A DNA stretch of 64,000 nt from Limnohabitans kasalickyi (GCA_965234325.1 OZ248419.1:1-64000); one strand, 5' to 3'; shown: positions 1 through 9,472, numbered from the stretch's first letter. The notes: generated by a model from the letters alone, not told the origin. Made by a program: numbers and translations.

Positions 1-3000
1 ATGAGTCGCTTCGCCGTTTGCTTGATTAATTGCTACAGAAACTTGAGATGCAGAAAGCTTTACATCGCTGTCCATACCAACAATAGAGACACCCCCTGCA
101 GTGGCTTGTAACGTCGTCCAGCCACGCATGACGGTACCGACAGGCTCTGAACCCGTGCGATGCTCAGATAACAAAGCTAGGCCAAGCTCAACATTAGTCA
201 GGCTCAAACCAGTTGCAGCAGCATTTAATTGACCTTGGCTATTAAAGCCACCGTTGGTGCCGGCAAAGGCATTCAACTGCTTACCGCCAATTTGCAAAGC
301 CTCAACTTGAACAACAGTACCGTTGTCTAACTTGACATTTTGCGACTTCTGAACGATTGAAAAATCACCAACGGCTGATACAAAACCTTGAACATTGATA
401 TTCAGAGAACCATTCGCTTGAAGCAATGTACCGTCAGCACCATTCATGTTCAGCGCCAAGCTGCTGCTAATGCCCGTGGCCACCGACAACGAGGTCTTGC
501 CTGCGCTGTAGTCCACCACCGCATCGCCTGCAGCCTCGGATCGGTTCAAGTTGAACGCCAAGTTCGTGCCGCTCAGCGTCACATCCGTCACGCCGCTCAA
601 CGACACCGAACCCGCTGTCGCTTGCAAACTCGTCCAACGACGAGACGGCGTTGTGGTCGAGCCCATCAGGGCCAGACCAAACTCCACACCCGTCAAATTC
701 AGTGCAGGTCCTGTTGACCCACCCAACACCGCCGTCACGCCCGTCGCGCCCAAGGTCATGACGTTCACGCTCAGACCTGTTGTCGCTTCGTTGACGCCCG
801 TGGTGCTCACCGTGTCCGCTGCCAACTTCACATTGACTGCCGTAGCGCTGCGCTTGAACGCAAAGTCTCCGCTCAAACGTAAGAAGTCGCCTGCAACAAC
901 AGTGGCACCTGTGAGCCCCACTTGTTGAAGGCCTGCTGACAACGTGCCGAATGTGTAACTGTCGCCAGCCACCGAGATTTGACGTGCTGCCACCGCTTGG
1001 TCTGTCGAGTTCCAGCTCAGCTTGGCGCTCGTCGCTGTCACTTGCACCACGCTGCCCACCGAAACGTTCACCGTGCCGCTGGCTTCCAAAATCGTTCCTG
1101 CGTGCGTCGACGCGTTGCTCACCACCAAGGCAAAACTTGCGTTGGTCACGCCGGCCTTGAAGTCGCCTGCCGTCATCCACGCACTGGCGCCCGATCCAAG
1201 CACCTTGATCTCGCCGGAGACATCGCGCTCAAACGAGAAATCTCCACTGATGGAGAAGGTGTCTGCCAACGTCGCTTGCAAGCCCACCACTTTGACCACA
1301 GGTGTGGTCACCGCGGTCATGCCTGGCATGACGTGTGAGAAGCCACCAAAGTCTAGGGTTTTAGTGACTTGTGTAGAGCCTGTTTTGTTGACCTGCACCG
1401 TGGCCGAGGTCGCGCTGGCCGAAGCAAAGCCGCCACCGCTGAGTGAGAAACTGCCTGTCGCATCGAGCCAGTAGGTGCCATTGGCGAGTACTTCTAAACC
1501 AAAGCTTGCATTGGTCACGCTGGCCGTGACGCCACCGCCAGACAACGCCGCTGTGACGCCCGAGCCCGCAACTTGCAAGATGCCCGAGGCTCTTGTGAAA
1601 CCCAACGTGCCAGAAACTTGTACAGCACTTGCAATGTTGACTTCAACCGCACCGCTGGCTTGCAACAAGGTGCCGCGGCTGCCTTCCATGTTCATCGCCA
1701 AGCTGCTGCTAATGCCCGTGGCCACCGACAACGAGGTCTTGCCTGCGCTGTAGTCCACCACCGCATCGCCTGCAGCCTCGGATCGGTTCAAGTTGAACGC
1801 CAAGTTCGTGCCGCTCAGCGTCACATCCGTCACGCCGCTCAACGACACCGAACCCGCTGTCGCTTGCAAACTCGTCCAACGACGAGACGGCGTTGTGGTC
1901 GAACCCATCAAGGCCAAACCAAACCCAACATTATTCAAATTGAGGGCAACGCCGCTGGCATTGGTAGCCAAGTCAGCCCCCAGCACGGCAGATAAGTTAG
2001 AACCGCCCAATGTCAAGACGTTCACTTGTACGCCGGTGGTAGCCTCATCATCAGAAGTACCCACCGTGTCCGCTGCCAACTTGACGGTGAGTGCTGAGCT
2101 GCTGCGTTTAAAAGCAAAGTCACCGCTCAAGCGCAAGAAGTCACCTGCAACCACACTGGCACCAGTGAGCGCAACCTCTTGCAAGCCTACATCCATAGCA
2201 CCAAACTGATGGTTAGCGCCAGCAACACTCAATGCCTGATTGGCCGCTATGGCTTGACCCGTTGAGTTCCAACGCACCTTCGTACTGGCCGCATTGACCT
2301 GCAAGACCGAGCTAAGCGTCAAACTCGTAGTGCCAGAGGCCTCAAGCACAACACCATTACCTGCCTTCACGAGCATGGCAACCGAGGCACTAGAAACGCC
2401 AGCTTTGAATTCACCAGCCGTCATCCATGCACTTGCACCTGTAGCGAGCAACTTCATGTCACCCGATGATGCGTCGCGCTCAAAAGCAAAGTCGCCGCTG
2501 ATCGAGAATGTGCCCGCCAATGTCACCTGGAGTCCAGTAGCTCTGACAACTGGGGTGGTTGATGCACTCAACTCTGGCATGACGTGAGAGAAGCCAGCAA
2601 AGGTCAACGTTTTTGTAGCCTGAACCACGCCTGTTGTGTTGACACGCACCATAGCGGACGTTGCACTCGCTGAAGCAAAACCACCACCAGTGAGTGAGAA
2701 ACCGCCACTGGCATCCAGCCAGTAAGTTCCGTCAGCCAGAATCTCCAGTCCAAAGTCTGCGCCCGTCACACTGGCACTGACAGCACCAGCTTCCAAAATC
2801 GCCGTCACCGCGCTACCCGCCACTTGCAGCACGTTTGTATTGCGGGAGAAACCGACCGTACCGGATACGGTCAGGGCAGAAGCAATACCGATGCTGACCG
2901 AACCCGAAACAATGGCTTGCTCACCGAGTGTGGCGTTGTCATCAAAAACAAAGCTCTTGCCATCTGCTGAGATGGTTTGAGCGGCAGAGGACAAATTGAG

Positions 3001-4608
3001 GGTCGTGGTGGTGGAAGCCAGCCTGTCGAACAATTTGAAATCTAAATTAGTGGCGCTTAATGAAACGCCCGTTACGCCAGTCAGCGCAATGCCACCAATA
3101 GAACCTTCGACCCACAACCAACCTTTATCAGCGGCATTTCCGTCCAAGAACAAAATACCCACATCAGCATCAGAGAAGGTGACGGCAGGCTGGCCAGAAT
3201 CAGCCGAACTAAATCGACCAGAGCCATTGGCCAATGCGATCTTGTAAACATCGACCGCTGTTCCACCAATCAACTGATTCGTCGATCGGCTAAGGGTCAT
3301 GCTGCCGGCAAACGACATACCGGAACCCAAATTCAAAGAACCGGTAAAACTGACACTGGTGTTGTTGCTGAAATAAGCGGCATTGAGAACTTGACCAATC
3401 AAGTCATCCGGCAAATTCAAATCTGAGACAGGGCCAGACACCGCATTGAGCACCCAAGTCAACGACGGATCTAAGACGTGCGCTTTGAGCGTCAAAGTGC
3501 CTGCAGAAGATGACGTACCCGTTTGAATGATTTCAAAAAATACACCATCTGCCACTTGGATCAAACCTTTAGCAGAACTAAAGCCCCCAGTGACGGTACC
3601 GTAATTCATAACGGTAAAGGTTTGGTTGTTGGTAGGCCTGTAACCGTTAACAAGTGAGACAACCAACTCACCATTAAGTGCAGCGAGGCCTGAAACGCTG
3701 ATCACATCGTAGTAGCCGCCCGAGGTGTGCGCAGCATCCACAGCAGGTGCCGCACCACCGATCTCAATTTCCGTCTGCCCAGTCGTGGTGTAGGAAGCAG
3801 CATTCACATAACCTGGCGAGTAACCCGGACTGAACACACCATCGTTAACGATCGCCCCTTGGATGGTGCCACTCCCTTTGAGCAAAGCCCCAGGTGCGAT
3901 CATCAGCCCTTGAGTAGTACCAGTCAGCGCTTGCGGCAACTTCGCCAAGTCAAAGATGCCGCCAGGTTGCAAAACTTGGGTGTTTGGCGCCGCATTCAAA
4001 GAAGGATCGGCCGGCAGCACCAAGGAATCCCAAGCCCCTAAATTGATGCTCTGGGCTGAGTCCAGCTCAGAACCCGCGTTCGAAACTGGATTGAGCTCAA
4101 GCGAATAACTGGGCGACCCTGCTACCAAAGCGCCCGTTGACGTGGTGGATAAACCACCAGACAGAGACGAAAAATCAAGCGCAATGCCAGCGTCAAAACC
4201 GAGAACATCTGCACCCAATGCATGACTGGATTCAGCCATATTGACCGACACAGAGCCTGCACTCAATGCCTCCGAGGTACTGACCGCCTGCAAAGAAGTG
4301 TCAATGCTCGATGACTTCAGACTCAGTTCGGCAGTGGTACCGCCCCCAAGCAAGGATTGCAACAACAAAGGCGGAGACAGCGCGTAGTCACCAGACTGAG
4401 CCTGTGCAGTGTCTGACTGGACCGCATCCAGCTGAGCTTGCTGATCTTCATAGGTAGTAGGCAAAACCTGAGAGAGCAGCAGAATGGGGTCTGCCGACAG
4501 CAACACCCGAGGCTCTAGAGCCTCAACACGGAATGCGTCACGCACGCGAGCGGAAATGGGCCGCTTGTTCAGCTTCCCATATTTTTTGTTACCGCTACGC
4601 AAAAACAT
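1..4608 (-). CDS. Giant LEPR-XLL-type repetitive surface protein, 3' end beyond window
   Basis: An uninterrupted minus-strand frame of 1536 codons runs from ATG at 4608 to the left edge, so the C-terminus is missing. Residues about 31-40 read VEALEPRVLLSADP, the LEPR-XLL motif known at the N-terminus of very long repetitive bacterial proteins. A low-complexity stretch with SPGYSPG follows (around 3800-3850). From about residue 500 there are long beta-rich repeats of 414 residues, marked by GDFAFKRS or GDFSFERD, GTYWLDA, and GGFASASATSA. Two repeats share a perfect stretch of about 200 bp (461-660 and 1703-1902). An in-frame TAA lies just upstream of the ATG, which fixes the start, but no good ribosome site is visible. 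No classical signal peptide is seen. It is probably surface-exposed or secreted. Function unknown. The plus-strand open frames here are shadows. Confidence 0.85.
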   Translation of the reverse strand, partial: MFLRSGNKKYGKLNKRPISARVRDAFRVEALEPRVLLSADPILLLSQVLPTTYEDQQAQLDAVQSDTAQAQSGDYALSPPLLLQSLLGGGTTAELSLKSSSIDTSLQAVSTSEALSAGSVSVNMAESSHALGADVLGFDAGIALDFSSLSGGLSTTSTGALVAGSPSYSLELNPVSNAGSELDSAQSINLGAWDSLVLPADPSLNAAPNTQVLQPGGIFDLAKLPQALTGTTQGLMIAPGALLKGSGTIQGAIVNDGVFSPGYSPGYVNAASYTTTGQTEIEIGGAAPAVDAAHTSGGYYDVISVSGLAALNGELVVSLVNGYRPTNNQTFTVMNYGTVTGGFSSAKGLIQVADGVFFEIIQTGTSSSAGTLTLKAHVLDPSLTWVLNAVSGPVSDLNLPDDLIGQVLNAAYFSNNTSVSFTGSLNLGSGMSFAGSMTLSRSTNQLIGGTAVDVYKIALANGSGRFSSADSGQPAVTFSDADVGILFLDGNAADKGWLWVEGSIGGIALTGVTGVSLSATNLDFKLFDRLASTTTTLNLSSAAQTISADGKSFVFDDNATLGEQAIVSGSVSIGIASALTVSGTVGFSRNTNVLQVAGSAVTAILEAGAVSASVTGADFGLEILADGTYWLDASGGFSLTGGGFASASATSAMVRVNTTGVVQATKTLTFAGFSHVMPELSASTTPVVRATGLQVTLAGTFSISGDFAFERDASSGDMKLLATGASAWMTAGEFKAGVSSASVAMLVKAGNGVVLEASGTTSLTLSSVLQVNAASTKVRWNSTGQAIAANQALSVAGANHQFGAMDVGLQEVALTGASVVAGDFLRLSGDFAFKRSSSALTVKLAADTVGTSDDEATTGVQVNVLTLGGSNLSAVLGADLATNASGVALNLNNVGFGLALMGSTTTPSRRWTSLQATAGSVSLSGVTDVTLSGTNLAFNLNRSEAAGDAVVDYSAGKTSLSVATGISSSLAMNMEGSRGTLLQASGAVEVNIASAVQVSGTLGFTRASGILQVAGSGVTAALSGGGVTASVTNASFGLEVLANGTYWLDATGSFSLSGGGFASASATSATVQVNKTGSTQVTKTLDFGGFSHVMPGMTAVTTPVVKVVGLQATLADTFSISGDFSFERDVSGEIKVLGSGASAWMTAGDFKAGVTNASFALVVSNASTHAGTILEASGTVNVSVGSVVQVTATSAKLSWNSTDQAVAARQISVAGDSYTFGTLSAGLQQVGLTGATVVAGDFLRLSGDFAFKRSATAVNVKLAADTVSTTGVNEATTGLSVNVMTLGATGVTAVLGGSTGPALNLTGVEFGLALMGSTTTPSRRWTSLQATAGSVSLSGVTDVTLSGTNLAFNLNRSEAAGDAVVDYSAGKTSLSVATGISSSLALNMNGADGTLLQANGSLNINVQGFVSAVGDFSIVQKSQNVKLDNGTVVQVEALQIGGKQLNAFAGTNGGFNSQGQLNAAATGLSLTNVELGLALLSEHRTGSEPVGTVMRGWTTLQATAGGVSIVGMDSDVKLSASQVSVAINQANGEATH
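461..1902 (-). repeat. Long direct repeat inside the LEPR-XLL gene (1242-bp period)
   Basis: Bases 461-660 recur without visible change at 1703-1902, a spacing of 1242 bp or 414 codons. Identity falls sharply after 660/1902 but the protein repeat continues. A third, more diverged unit extends to about 2950. The uneven divergence suggests recent gene conversion or duplication within an older repeat. Confidence 0.85.
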
Positions 4609-4922
4609 TTAATTAAATTAGAAATTTAATTCAAAAATTAACATATTTAAACTTTTGATTGTAAATTAAGCCCAAAATTAGACATCATTGCATTCTTTTC
4701 TTTGTACATTCATACTTGATAAGGATATCAGATCCGCAACCTAAAACGGCTGCTGTTTAAATAATTAATCCCAACCACCATCGGTTAATTAATTTGAACT
4801 AATATACGATGATTAATTATTTATATTAGTTATTTACAATTAATAAAGAATGGATGTACAAAGGGACTGAATGGGTTACGAAAGGCGCATCCCATAGCAG
4901 CGCCCAGTCGATAGGACCTGAA

Positions 4923-4952
4923 GATCAACAATGATCAAAAATGATCAAAAAT
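4923..4952. repeat. Three phased 10-bp repeats (GATCAANAAT)
   Basis: GATCAACAAT, GATCAAAAAT and GATCAAAAAT follow each other exactly 10 bp apart, so they fall on one helix face. They could be a regulator site upstream of the giant gene or of lysS. No known operator is recognised. Confidence 0.5.
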
Positions 4953-4975
4953 AAAAATGAACTTTTTACAGTTTT

Positions 4976-4996
4976 ATTACCAAAAATATTGGTAAT
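4976..4996. promoter_or_regulatory. Palindrome, possible operator
   Basis: ATTACCAA and TTGGTAAT form a perfect 8-bp inverted repeat around a 5-base centre, in the spacer between the giant gene and lysS. It is too AT-rich and lacks a following T-run, so a terminator is unlikely. Operator function is only inferred. Confidence 0.35.
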
Positions 4997-5580
4997 AATT
5001 TGAAATTAGTCGCGTTGGGTAAGCTAGTTTGTGAAAGCATTAAACGCCAGTGCGAAATAAATGCACCTAGCTCATGGTGGGGCTACGTATTTTTAATTGG
5101 AACAATACCATAGACAGAACCGCTTCGACGCAGGCCCTAGACTTCACAAGGATTATGTAAATCGGTTTATAAAAAGCATATTGACTATTTATTACGTCAA
5201 TGGTAACGATAAATAGATAATAAAAATTCCACCCTTTTTATTTATATCCAAATATAATTGGATTCGCCTTAATGGGGAATTTATTTAACCACGTAAATTT
5301 AAAAATAAATAAATTCTCTATAACTATAAAACAGACAGGTATAGATGGTCTAGCGCATAGCCCCACTCATCCAATAATTCATTTTCCAAAGATATCTTCA
5401 CTCGAGATTTCAAAGCATTACTGCATTCAATAGTTTGCAATAGAGCGGCTTGAAAGATCAGGTTAACACTTGCGCATGCTTCAAACTTTGCAACCTACCC
5501 AAAGTACCGCTGCCCATGCAATTAAAATATACTGCTCGCTGCTGTTTTCACAGCACCTCTCTTTATTTACCTAAATTTCG

Positions 5581-7119
5581 ATGTCTAACAACACCCCCGC
5601 CACACCAGAAGCAGCTCCCGTCGACGAAAACCAACTGATGGCCGAGCGCCGCGAGAAGCTCAAGGTCATGCGCGAGCGTCAAGCTACGGGCCAAGGCGTG
5701 GCGTTTCCCAACGATTTCAAACCCGCACACCACGCCGCCACTTTGCACGAGCTGCATGGCGACAAGACTGCCGAGGTGTTGACCGAAGAAGGCCAGATTG
5801 CCAAAGTGGCGGGCCGCATGATGCTCAAGCGCGTGATGGGCAAGGCCAGCTTTGCCACGCTACAAGACAGCACGGGCCGCATTCAGATTTACGTGACACG
5901 CGATGACGTGAGCGAAGAGCTCTACGCCGATTTCAAGCACTGGGATTTGGGCGATATCGTGGCTTGCGAAGGCAAGTTGTTCAAAACCCGCACAGGCGAG
6001 TTGTCGATTCACGCCACCAGCATCCGCATGCTGACCAAGAGCCTGCGCCCCATGCCCGACAAGTTCCACGGCGTGGCTGACCAAGAGATCAAATACCGCC
6101 AACGCTACGTCGATTTGATGACGGACGAAACCGCACGCAAGCGCTTCGTGGCGCGCAGCCGCGCGGTCAGCGGTATTCGTGACTTCATGGTGCAACACAA
6201 CTTTCTCGAAGTTGAAACGCCCATGTTGCACCCCATTCCCGGAGGTGCCAACGCCAAGCCGTTCACCACGCACCACAACGCGCTGGACCAAGAAATGTTC
6301 TTGCGCATCGCGCCTGAGTTGTACTTGAAGCGCTTGATCGTGGGTGGCTTTGAGCGCGTGTTTGAAATCAACCGCAACTTCCGTAACGAAGGGATCTCGG
6401 TGCGCCACAACCCCGAGTTCACCATGATGGAGTTCTACGCCGCGTATTGGAACTACCAAGACCTGATGCACTTCACCGAAGAGCTGGTGCGCGACGCCGC
6501 CATGAAGGCCGCTGGCACCTTGTTGCTAACCTACGGCGGTAAGCCGGTGGATTTGAGCCAACCTTTCGAGCGCTTGACGATTCGTGAAGCTATTCTGAAG
6601 CACACCGAAGCTGGCGACAACGTCGACAACACCACCTGGCTGATCAACACCTTGCAAAAACTCGGCTTCAAAGAAGAGAAAGACAAACTCTCAACACGCA
6701 GCTTGGCCAGCCTGCAAGTGATGTACTTTGAAGAGACCGTGGAAGACAAGCTGTGGCAGCCCACGTTCATCTGCGAGCACCCTGTCGAGATTTCACCCTT
6801 GGCCCGCGCCAGCGACACCAAGCCCGATGTGACCGAGCGCTTTGAGCTCTACATCACCGGCCGCGAGTTCGGCAACGGCTTCAGCGAGTTGAACGATGCC
6901 GAGACCCAAGCCGCCCGCTTCCACGCCCAAGTAGCCGCTAAAGACAGTGGTGACGACGAAGCCATGTTCTACGACCACGACTTTGTGCGCGCCCTCGAAT
7001 ACGGCATGCCCCCCACCGGCGGCTGCGGAATTGGCATTGACCGCTTGATGATGTTGCTGACTGACAGCCCCAGCATCCGCGACGTCATTTTGTTCCCTGC
7101 CCTGCGCCGCGAAGTTTGA
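5581..7119 (+). CDS. lysS: Lysyl-tRNA synthetase, class II
   Basis: Charges tRNA-Lys with lysine in the cytosol using ATP. The 512 residues match the usual class II LysRS length. A short charged N-terminal helix is followed by the OB-fold anticodon domain (about 75-175, with GRIQIYVTRDD) and the catalytic core. Motif 2 includes FRNEGISVRHNPEFT and motif 3 is GCGIGIDRLMMLLTD near the C-terminus. The start MSNNTPATPEAAP is the first ATG of the frame; the ribosome site is weak. It stands alone, separated from a long AT-rich spacer upstream and followed directly by a strong terminator. The prfB gene that often precedes lysS is not here. Confidence 0.98.
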   Translation: MSNNTPATPEAAPVDENQLMAERREKLKVMRERQATGQGVAFPNDFKPAHHAATLHELHGDKTAEVLTEEGQIAKVAGRMMLKRVMGKASFATLQDSTGRIQIYVTRDDVSEELYADFKHWDLGDIVACEGKLFKTRTGELSIHATSIRMLTKSLRPMPDKFHGVADQEIKYRQRYVDLMTDETARKRFVARSRAVSGIRDFMVQHNFLEVETPMLHPIPGGANAKPFTTHHNALDQEMFLRIAPELYLKRLIVGGFERVFEINRNFRNEGISVRHNPEFTMMEFYAAYWNYQDLMHFTEELVRDAAMKAAGTLLLTYGGKPVDLSQPFERLTIREAILKHTEAGDNVDNTTWLINTLQKLGFKEEKDKLSTRSLASLQVMYFEETVEDKLWQPTFICEHPVEISPLARASDTKPDVTERFELYITGREFGNGFSELNDAETQAARFHAQVAAKDSGDDEAMFYDHDFVRALEYGMPPTGGCGIGIDRLMMLLTDSPSIRDVILFPALRREV

Positions 7120-7153
7120 GCGCCGAGTTCAGACAGCTGAAAATACGAACCCC

Positions 7154-7182
7154 AAAAAGGGGCCTGCAAAGGCTCCTTTTTT
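7154..7182 (+). terminator. Rho-independent terminator after lysS, probably bidirectional
   Basis: AAAAAGGGGCC and GGCTCCTTTTTT form an 11-bp stem with one G-T pair around TGCAAA. A-rich and T-rich flanks let it serve lysS and the converging lipoprotein gene, whose stop codon touches it. Confidence 0.85.
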
Positions 7183-7940
7183 CATGGCTGATTGTTGGGC
7201 AAGAGGTAATCGTTAAGCGTTGACCTCACCATCACAGGCGCGGCAAACTGTCGGGGCTGAATGAACGGCGTTTGAACCTGCACGCTATAGGCAGCGGCCA
7301 AAATAGCTGCCGGTGCATCACCATTCAGGGCAGCCGTTTGCAAGGTGCTGGCCACATCACGGGCAAGGCGGTGGACGGCTGCGTTGCCTTGGGCCACGTA
7401 GTTTTGGCTCAGGTCAATGGCAGCAGCATCGCCTGAAAAATGCAAGCTGACCGCTTGCTGGGCTTGAGCCCAAGTGAGCGCCGATGTTTTCATCTCATAC
7501 ACCGCCAAGGTCGTCAACGGCGTCACCACGGCTGGTGATTGCGCTGCGGTGCGCATTTGGTAGGCGGTGTAGACAGGTTGTCCTGCATCTTGGTCGATCG
7601 CGCCCACCGGCACATTCGCCAAAATTGACAAAGCTGACAACGAGACAGAAGGGTTGTAAGTCAGGGTGTAAGCGCCGTTGACGCCTGAGACGGTGCTGGG
7701 CTCGTGGGTGTCACATGCGCCGTTGCTGTTGAGGTCTAAGCAGACCGTCGCGCCTTGGATGTAGCCGTCCATCACTTGGCCCTGCAACTGAGGCAGGCTA
7801 TCAATGCCTTGCAAGTGGTCACCGCCACCACCACCGCCGCAAGCGGTCAAGGCCAGCGCGAACGACAGGGCCAGTGACAAAGACAACACGCGTTGCCATT
7901 TGGATTTGAATTCGACGGTTTGAGTGTTTTGCAGTTCCAT
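7182..7940 (-). CDS. Predicted lipoprotein with DGYIxGATV-type domain
   Basis: A 252-residue protein with a type II signal peptide. A basic N-region and hydrophobic stretch end in the lipobox LTAC (Cys34), followed by six glycines, so it is probably lipid-anchored. Residues about 55-85 contain MDGYIQGATVCLDLNSNG and CDTHEP, a pattern seen in bacterial surface proteins where an Asp-rich loop may bind calcium. The middle has AVVTPLTTLAVYEM. The same two elements (GNILIP-type loop, then SITPLTTLV) occur in the giant protein at 60079 onward. It converges on lysS. A 14-bp palindrome sits immediately before the ATG and no clear Shine-Dalgarno is visible. Exact function unknown. Confidence 0.8.
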   Translation of the reverse strand: MELQNTQTVEFKSKWQRVLSLSLALSFALALTACGGGGGGDHLQGIDSLPQLQGQVMDGYIQGATVCLDLNSNGACDTHEPSTVSGVNGAYTLTYNPSVSLSALSILANVPVGAIDQDAGQPVYTAYQMRTAAQSPAVVTPLTTLAVYEMKTSALTWAQAQQAVSLHFSGDAAAIDLSQNYVAQGNAAVHRLARDVASTLQTAALNGDAPAAILAAAYSVQVQTPFIQPRQFAAPVMVRSTLNDYLLPNNQP

Positions 7941-7941
7941 T

Positions 7942-7955
7942 CGTTAAATTTAACG
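7942..7955. promoter_or_regulatory. Perfect 14-bp palindrome at the lipoprotein start
   Basis: CGTTAAATTTAACG lies one base upstream of the lipoprotein ATG, where the ribosome site should be. It could be an operator or an RNA hairpin that limits translation. No T-run supports a terminator. Confidence 0.45.
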
Positions 7956-8059
7956 GAACCGCCAAAACTGATATTAATTGCCACTCAAATATTTAGATAT
8001 TTTTGGCGATTTTGTTGAATTTCTGTAACTTCCTAGCATTTATGAAGGTTTCAAAAGGT

Positions 8060-8464
8060 TCATGCCCTTCCAAAGCTGAGAAACGCCATCCACGAAAACG
8101 ACAAAATCACCAAAACAAACACCACCGCTATCAACACGCGTTGTTTGGCTCGCAAGGCACTCACGGTCACCACCAAGGCTGCGTTTTGTTCAGCCAAGGC
8201 GGTCAAGGTCTGCGCCATGTCGGCTTGGTGGGCATGCAGTTGATCGATCTGCTGCTGGGCAACCAACACGCGATTTTTCAACTCCCCCAGGCTGGGCACA
8301 TCAGAGGCGGGTTCGTTGGCTGAGGCCATGCTGGTCGCAGCGACGTCGGCAGCACCGCGTTTGCGGTCTATCAACTCACGGGCTTTTTCCAAGACCGTGG
8401 GCGCATGTGAAATCACATCCCCCCACGGGATGACTTTGAGGGCGGCTAACCAAGGGATGGGCAT
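8060..8464 (-). CDS. Small coiled-coil membrane protein, unknown function
   Basis: A 134-residue protein. Residues about 58-105 are rich in Q, A, L and E with heptad spacing and probably form a coiled coil (VLVAQQQIDQLHAHQADMAQ). They are followed by one transmembrane helix near the C-terminus (LIAVVFVLVILSFSWMAFL). No signal peptide is seen, so a tail-anchored topology with the coiled coil in the cytosol is likely. It starts 3 bp after the end of the Bug-type receptor gene on the same strand, so the two may be co-transcribed, but no functional link is obvious. I do not recognise a named family. Confidence 0.7.
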   Translation of the reverse strand: MPIPWLAALKVIPWGDVISHAPTVLEKARELIDRKRGAADVAATSMASANEPASDVPSLGELKNRVLVAQQQIDQLHAHQADMAQTLTALAEQNAALVVTVSALRAKQRVLIAVVFVLVILSFSWMAFLSFGRA

Positions 8465-8467
8465 GGC

Positions 8468-9433
8468 TTATTGGGGCTGAAAGCCGCTGGCTTTGATCAT
8501 CTTGGCCCACACCTGCGTGTAGGCGCGCTCGCGTTGGGCGAGTTGCTGGGCGTTCGTGTAGCCCACGGTCAAACCCATTTTGGTGAGGTTTTCGTGCACA
8601 TCAGGCATGGCCAGCACTTTGGACAGGGCTTGGCCGATGTGGTCGATGGTGGCTTTGGGCGTGCCTGCGGGTGCAAAGAGCCCGTAATAAGGCAGGTCAT
8701 CCAAGCCGTTCAGGCCCAGTTCGTTGAACGTTGGCACATCGGGCAAAGCAGCTTGGCGCTTGGCCCCCATCACAGCCAACACACGCACTTTGCCTGCTTT
8801 GTGGTTTTCAATGAAATCGGGCACCGAGCCTACGCCCGCGCTGATTTGGTTGCCCAACATGTCAGCCATCATGGGTGCGCTGCCGCGGTAAGGGGCGGCC
8901 ACCAAGTCGAGCTTGAACTTCTCGCCCACCACTTTGACCAAAAACTCAGGCGTTGAGGCAGGCGCTGGAATGCCCACCGCGCCCTTGCCCGCACCTTGGG
9001 TTTTGACCCAGTTCACGTACTCAGTGAAGGTCTTGGCAGGCGTCGCGCCAGACACGGCGAACGAATTGACAAAGGTGGCAAAGCCCGCCACGGGCACGAA
9101 GTCGGTGGCCGAGTCGTAACCGGGGTTCTTGACCACCAAGGGCAAGATCGAGATGGTGTGGTCGTGCGAGAGGAACAGCACGGTGCCATCCGCAGGCGAA
9201 GCCTTTAGGGCTTGCGCAGCCAGTTGGCCGCCGGCGCCAGGCTTGTTCTCGACCACCACAGGCGTGCCCAACTCGTCTTTGAGTTTTTCAGCCAAGGTGC
9301 GCGCCACCACATCGGTGCCGCCGCCGGGTGGAAAGCCCACCAACAGTTTGATGGGCTTGGCGCTTTGCGCAGCAGCCCAGCCACAGCTCAGGGCCAAGGC
9401 CAAAACAGCGAGGTGACGACGTGAAGGAAACAT
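8468..9433 (-). CDS. Bug/TctC-family periplasmic solute-binding receptor
   Basis: A 321-residue periplasmic receptor of the tripartite tricarboxylate transporter type, a family greatly expanded in Burkholderiales. A signal peptide (MFPSRRHLAVLALALSCGWA, cleavage near AQS) precedes the family hallmarks KLLVGFPPGGGTDVVAR and VVENKPGAGGQLAAQALK. The frame reaches an ATG 21 bp further upstream, but the ATG at 9433 has a well-placed GGAG and gives the proper signal peptide, so I choose it. No TctA/TctB membrane partners are nearby, as is usual for orphan Bug genes. The ligand cannot be told from sequence. Confidence 0.92.
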   Translation of the reverse strand: MFPSRRHLAVLALALSCGWAAAQSAKPIKLLVGFPPGGGTDVVARTLAEKLKDELGTPVVVENKPGAGGQLAAQALKASPADGTVLFLSHDHTISILPLVVKNPGYDSATDFVPVAGFATFVNSFAVSGATPAKTFTEYVNWVKTQGAGKGAVGIPAPASTPEFLVKVVGEKFKLDLVAAPYRGSAPMMADMLGNQISAGVGSVPDFIENHKAGKVRVLAVMGAKRQAALPDVPTFNELGLNGLDDLPYYGLFAPAGTPKATIDHIGQALSKVLAMPDVHENLTKMGLTVGYTNAQQLAQRERAYTQVWAKMIKASGFQPQ

Positions 9434-9472
9434 GGCGGAACTCCTTAAAAACAAAATGATAAAAGCAGGAAA

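Larger units (their letters stand above)
4609..5580. other. AT-rich gene-free spacer between divergent genes
   Basis: No convincing gene is seen. The stretch is visibly more AT-rich than the core genes and must hold the promoters of lysS and of the divergent giant gene. It contains three helically phased copies of a 10-bp GATCAA-type repeat at 4923-4952, a perfect inverted repeat ATTACCAA/TTGGTAAT at 4976-4996, and TCCAA/TTGGA arms near 5247-5262. I see no tRNA cloverleaf. The composition suggests acquired or regulatory DNA, but that is inference. Confidence 0.6.

Noticed and set aside
467..1180. 237-residue minus-strand frame
   Set aside because: It is in a different frame from the uninterrupted giant gene and its product is low-complexity R/G/D text.
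4923..4952. FNR/CRP site
   Set aside because: The TTGATC elements lack the TTGATNNNNATCAA or TGTGA-N6-TCACA arrangement; they are simple 10-bp repeats.
5450..5638. Small gene before lysS
   Set aside because: It overlaps the lysS start in another frame and encodes no recognisable protein.
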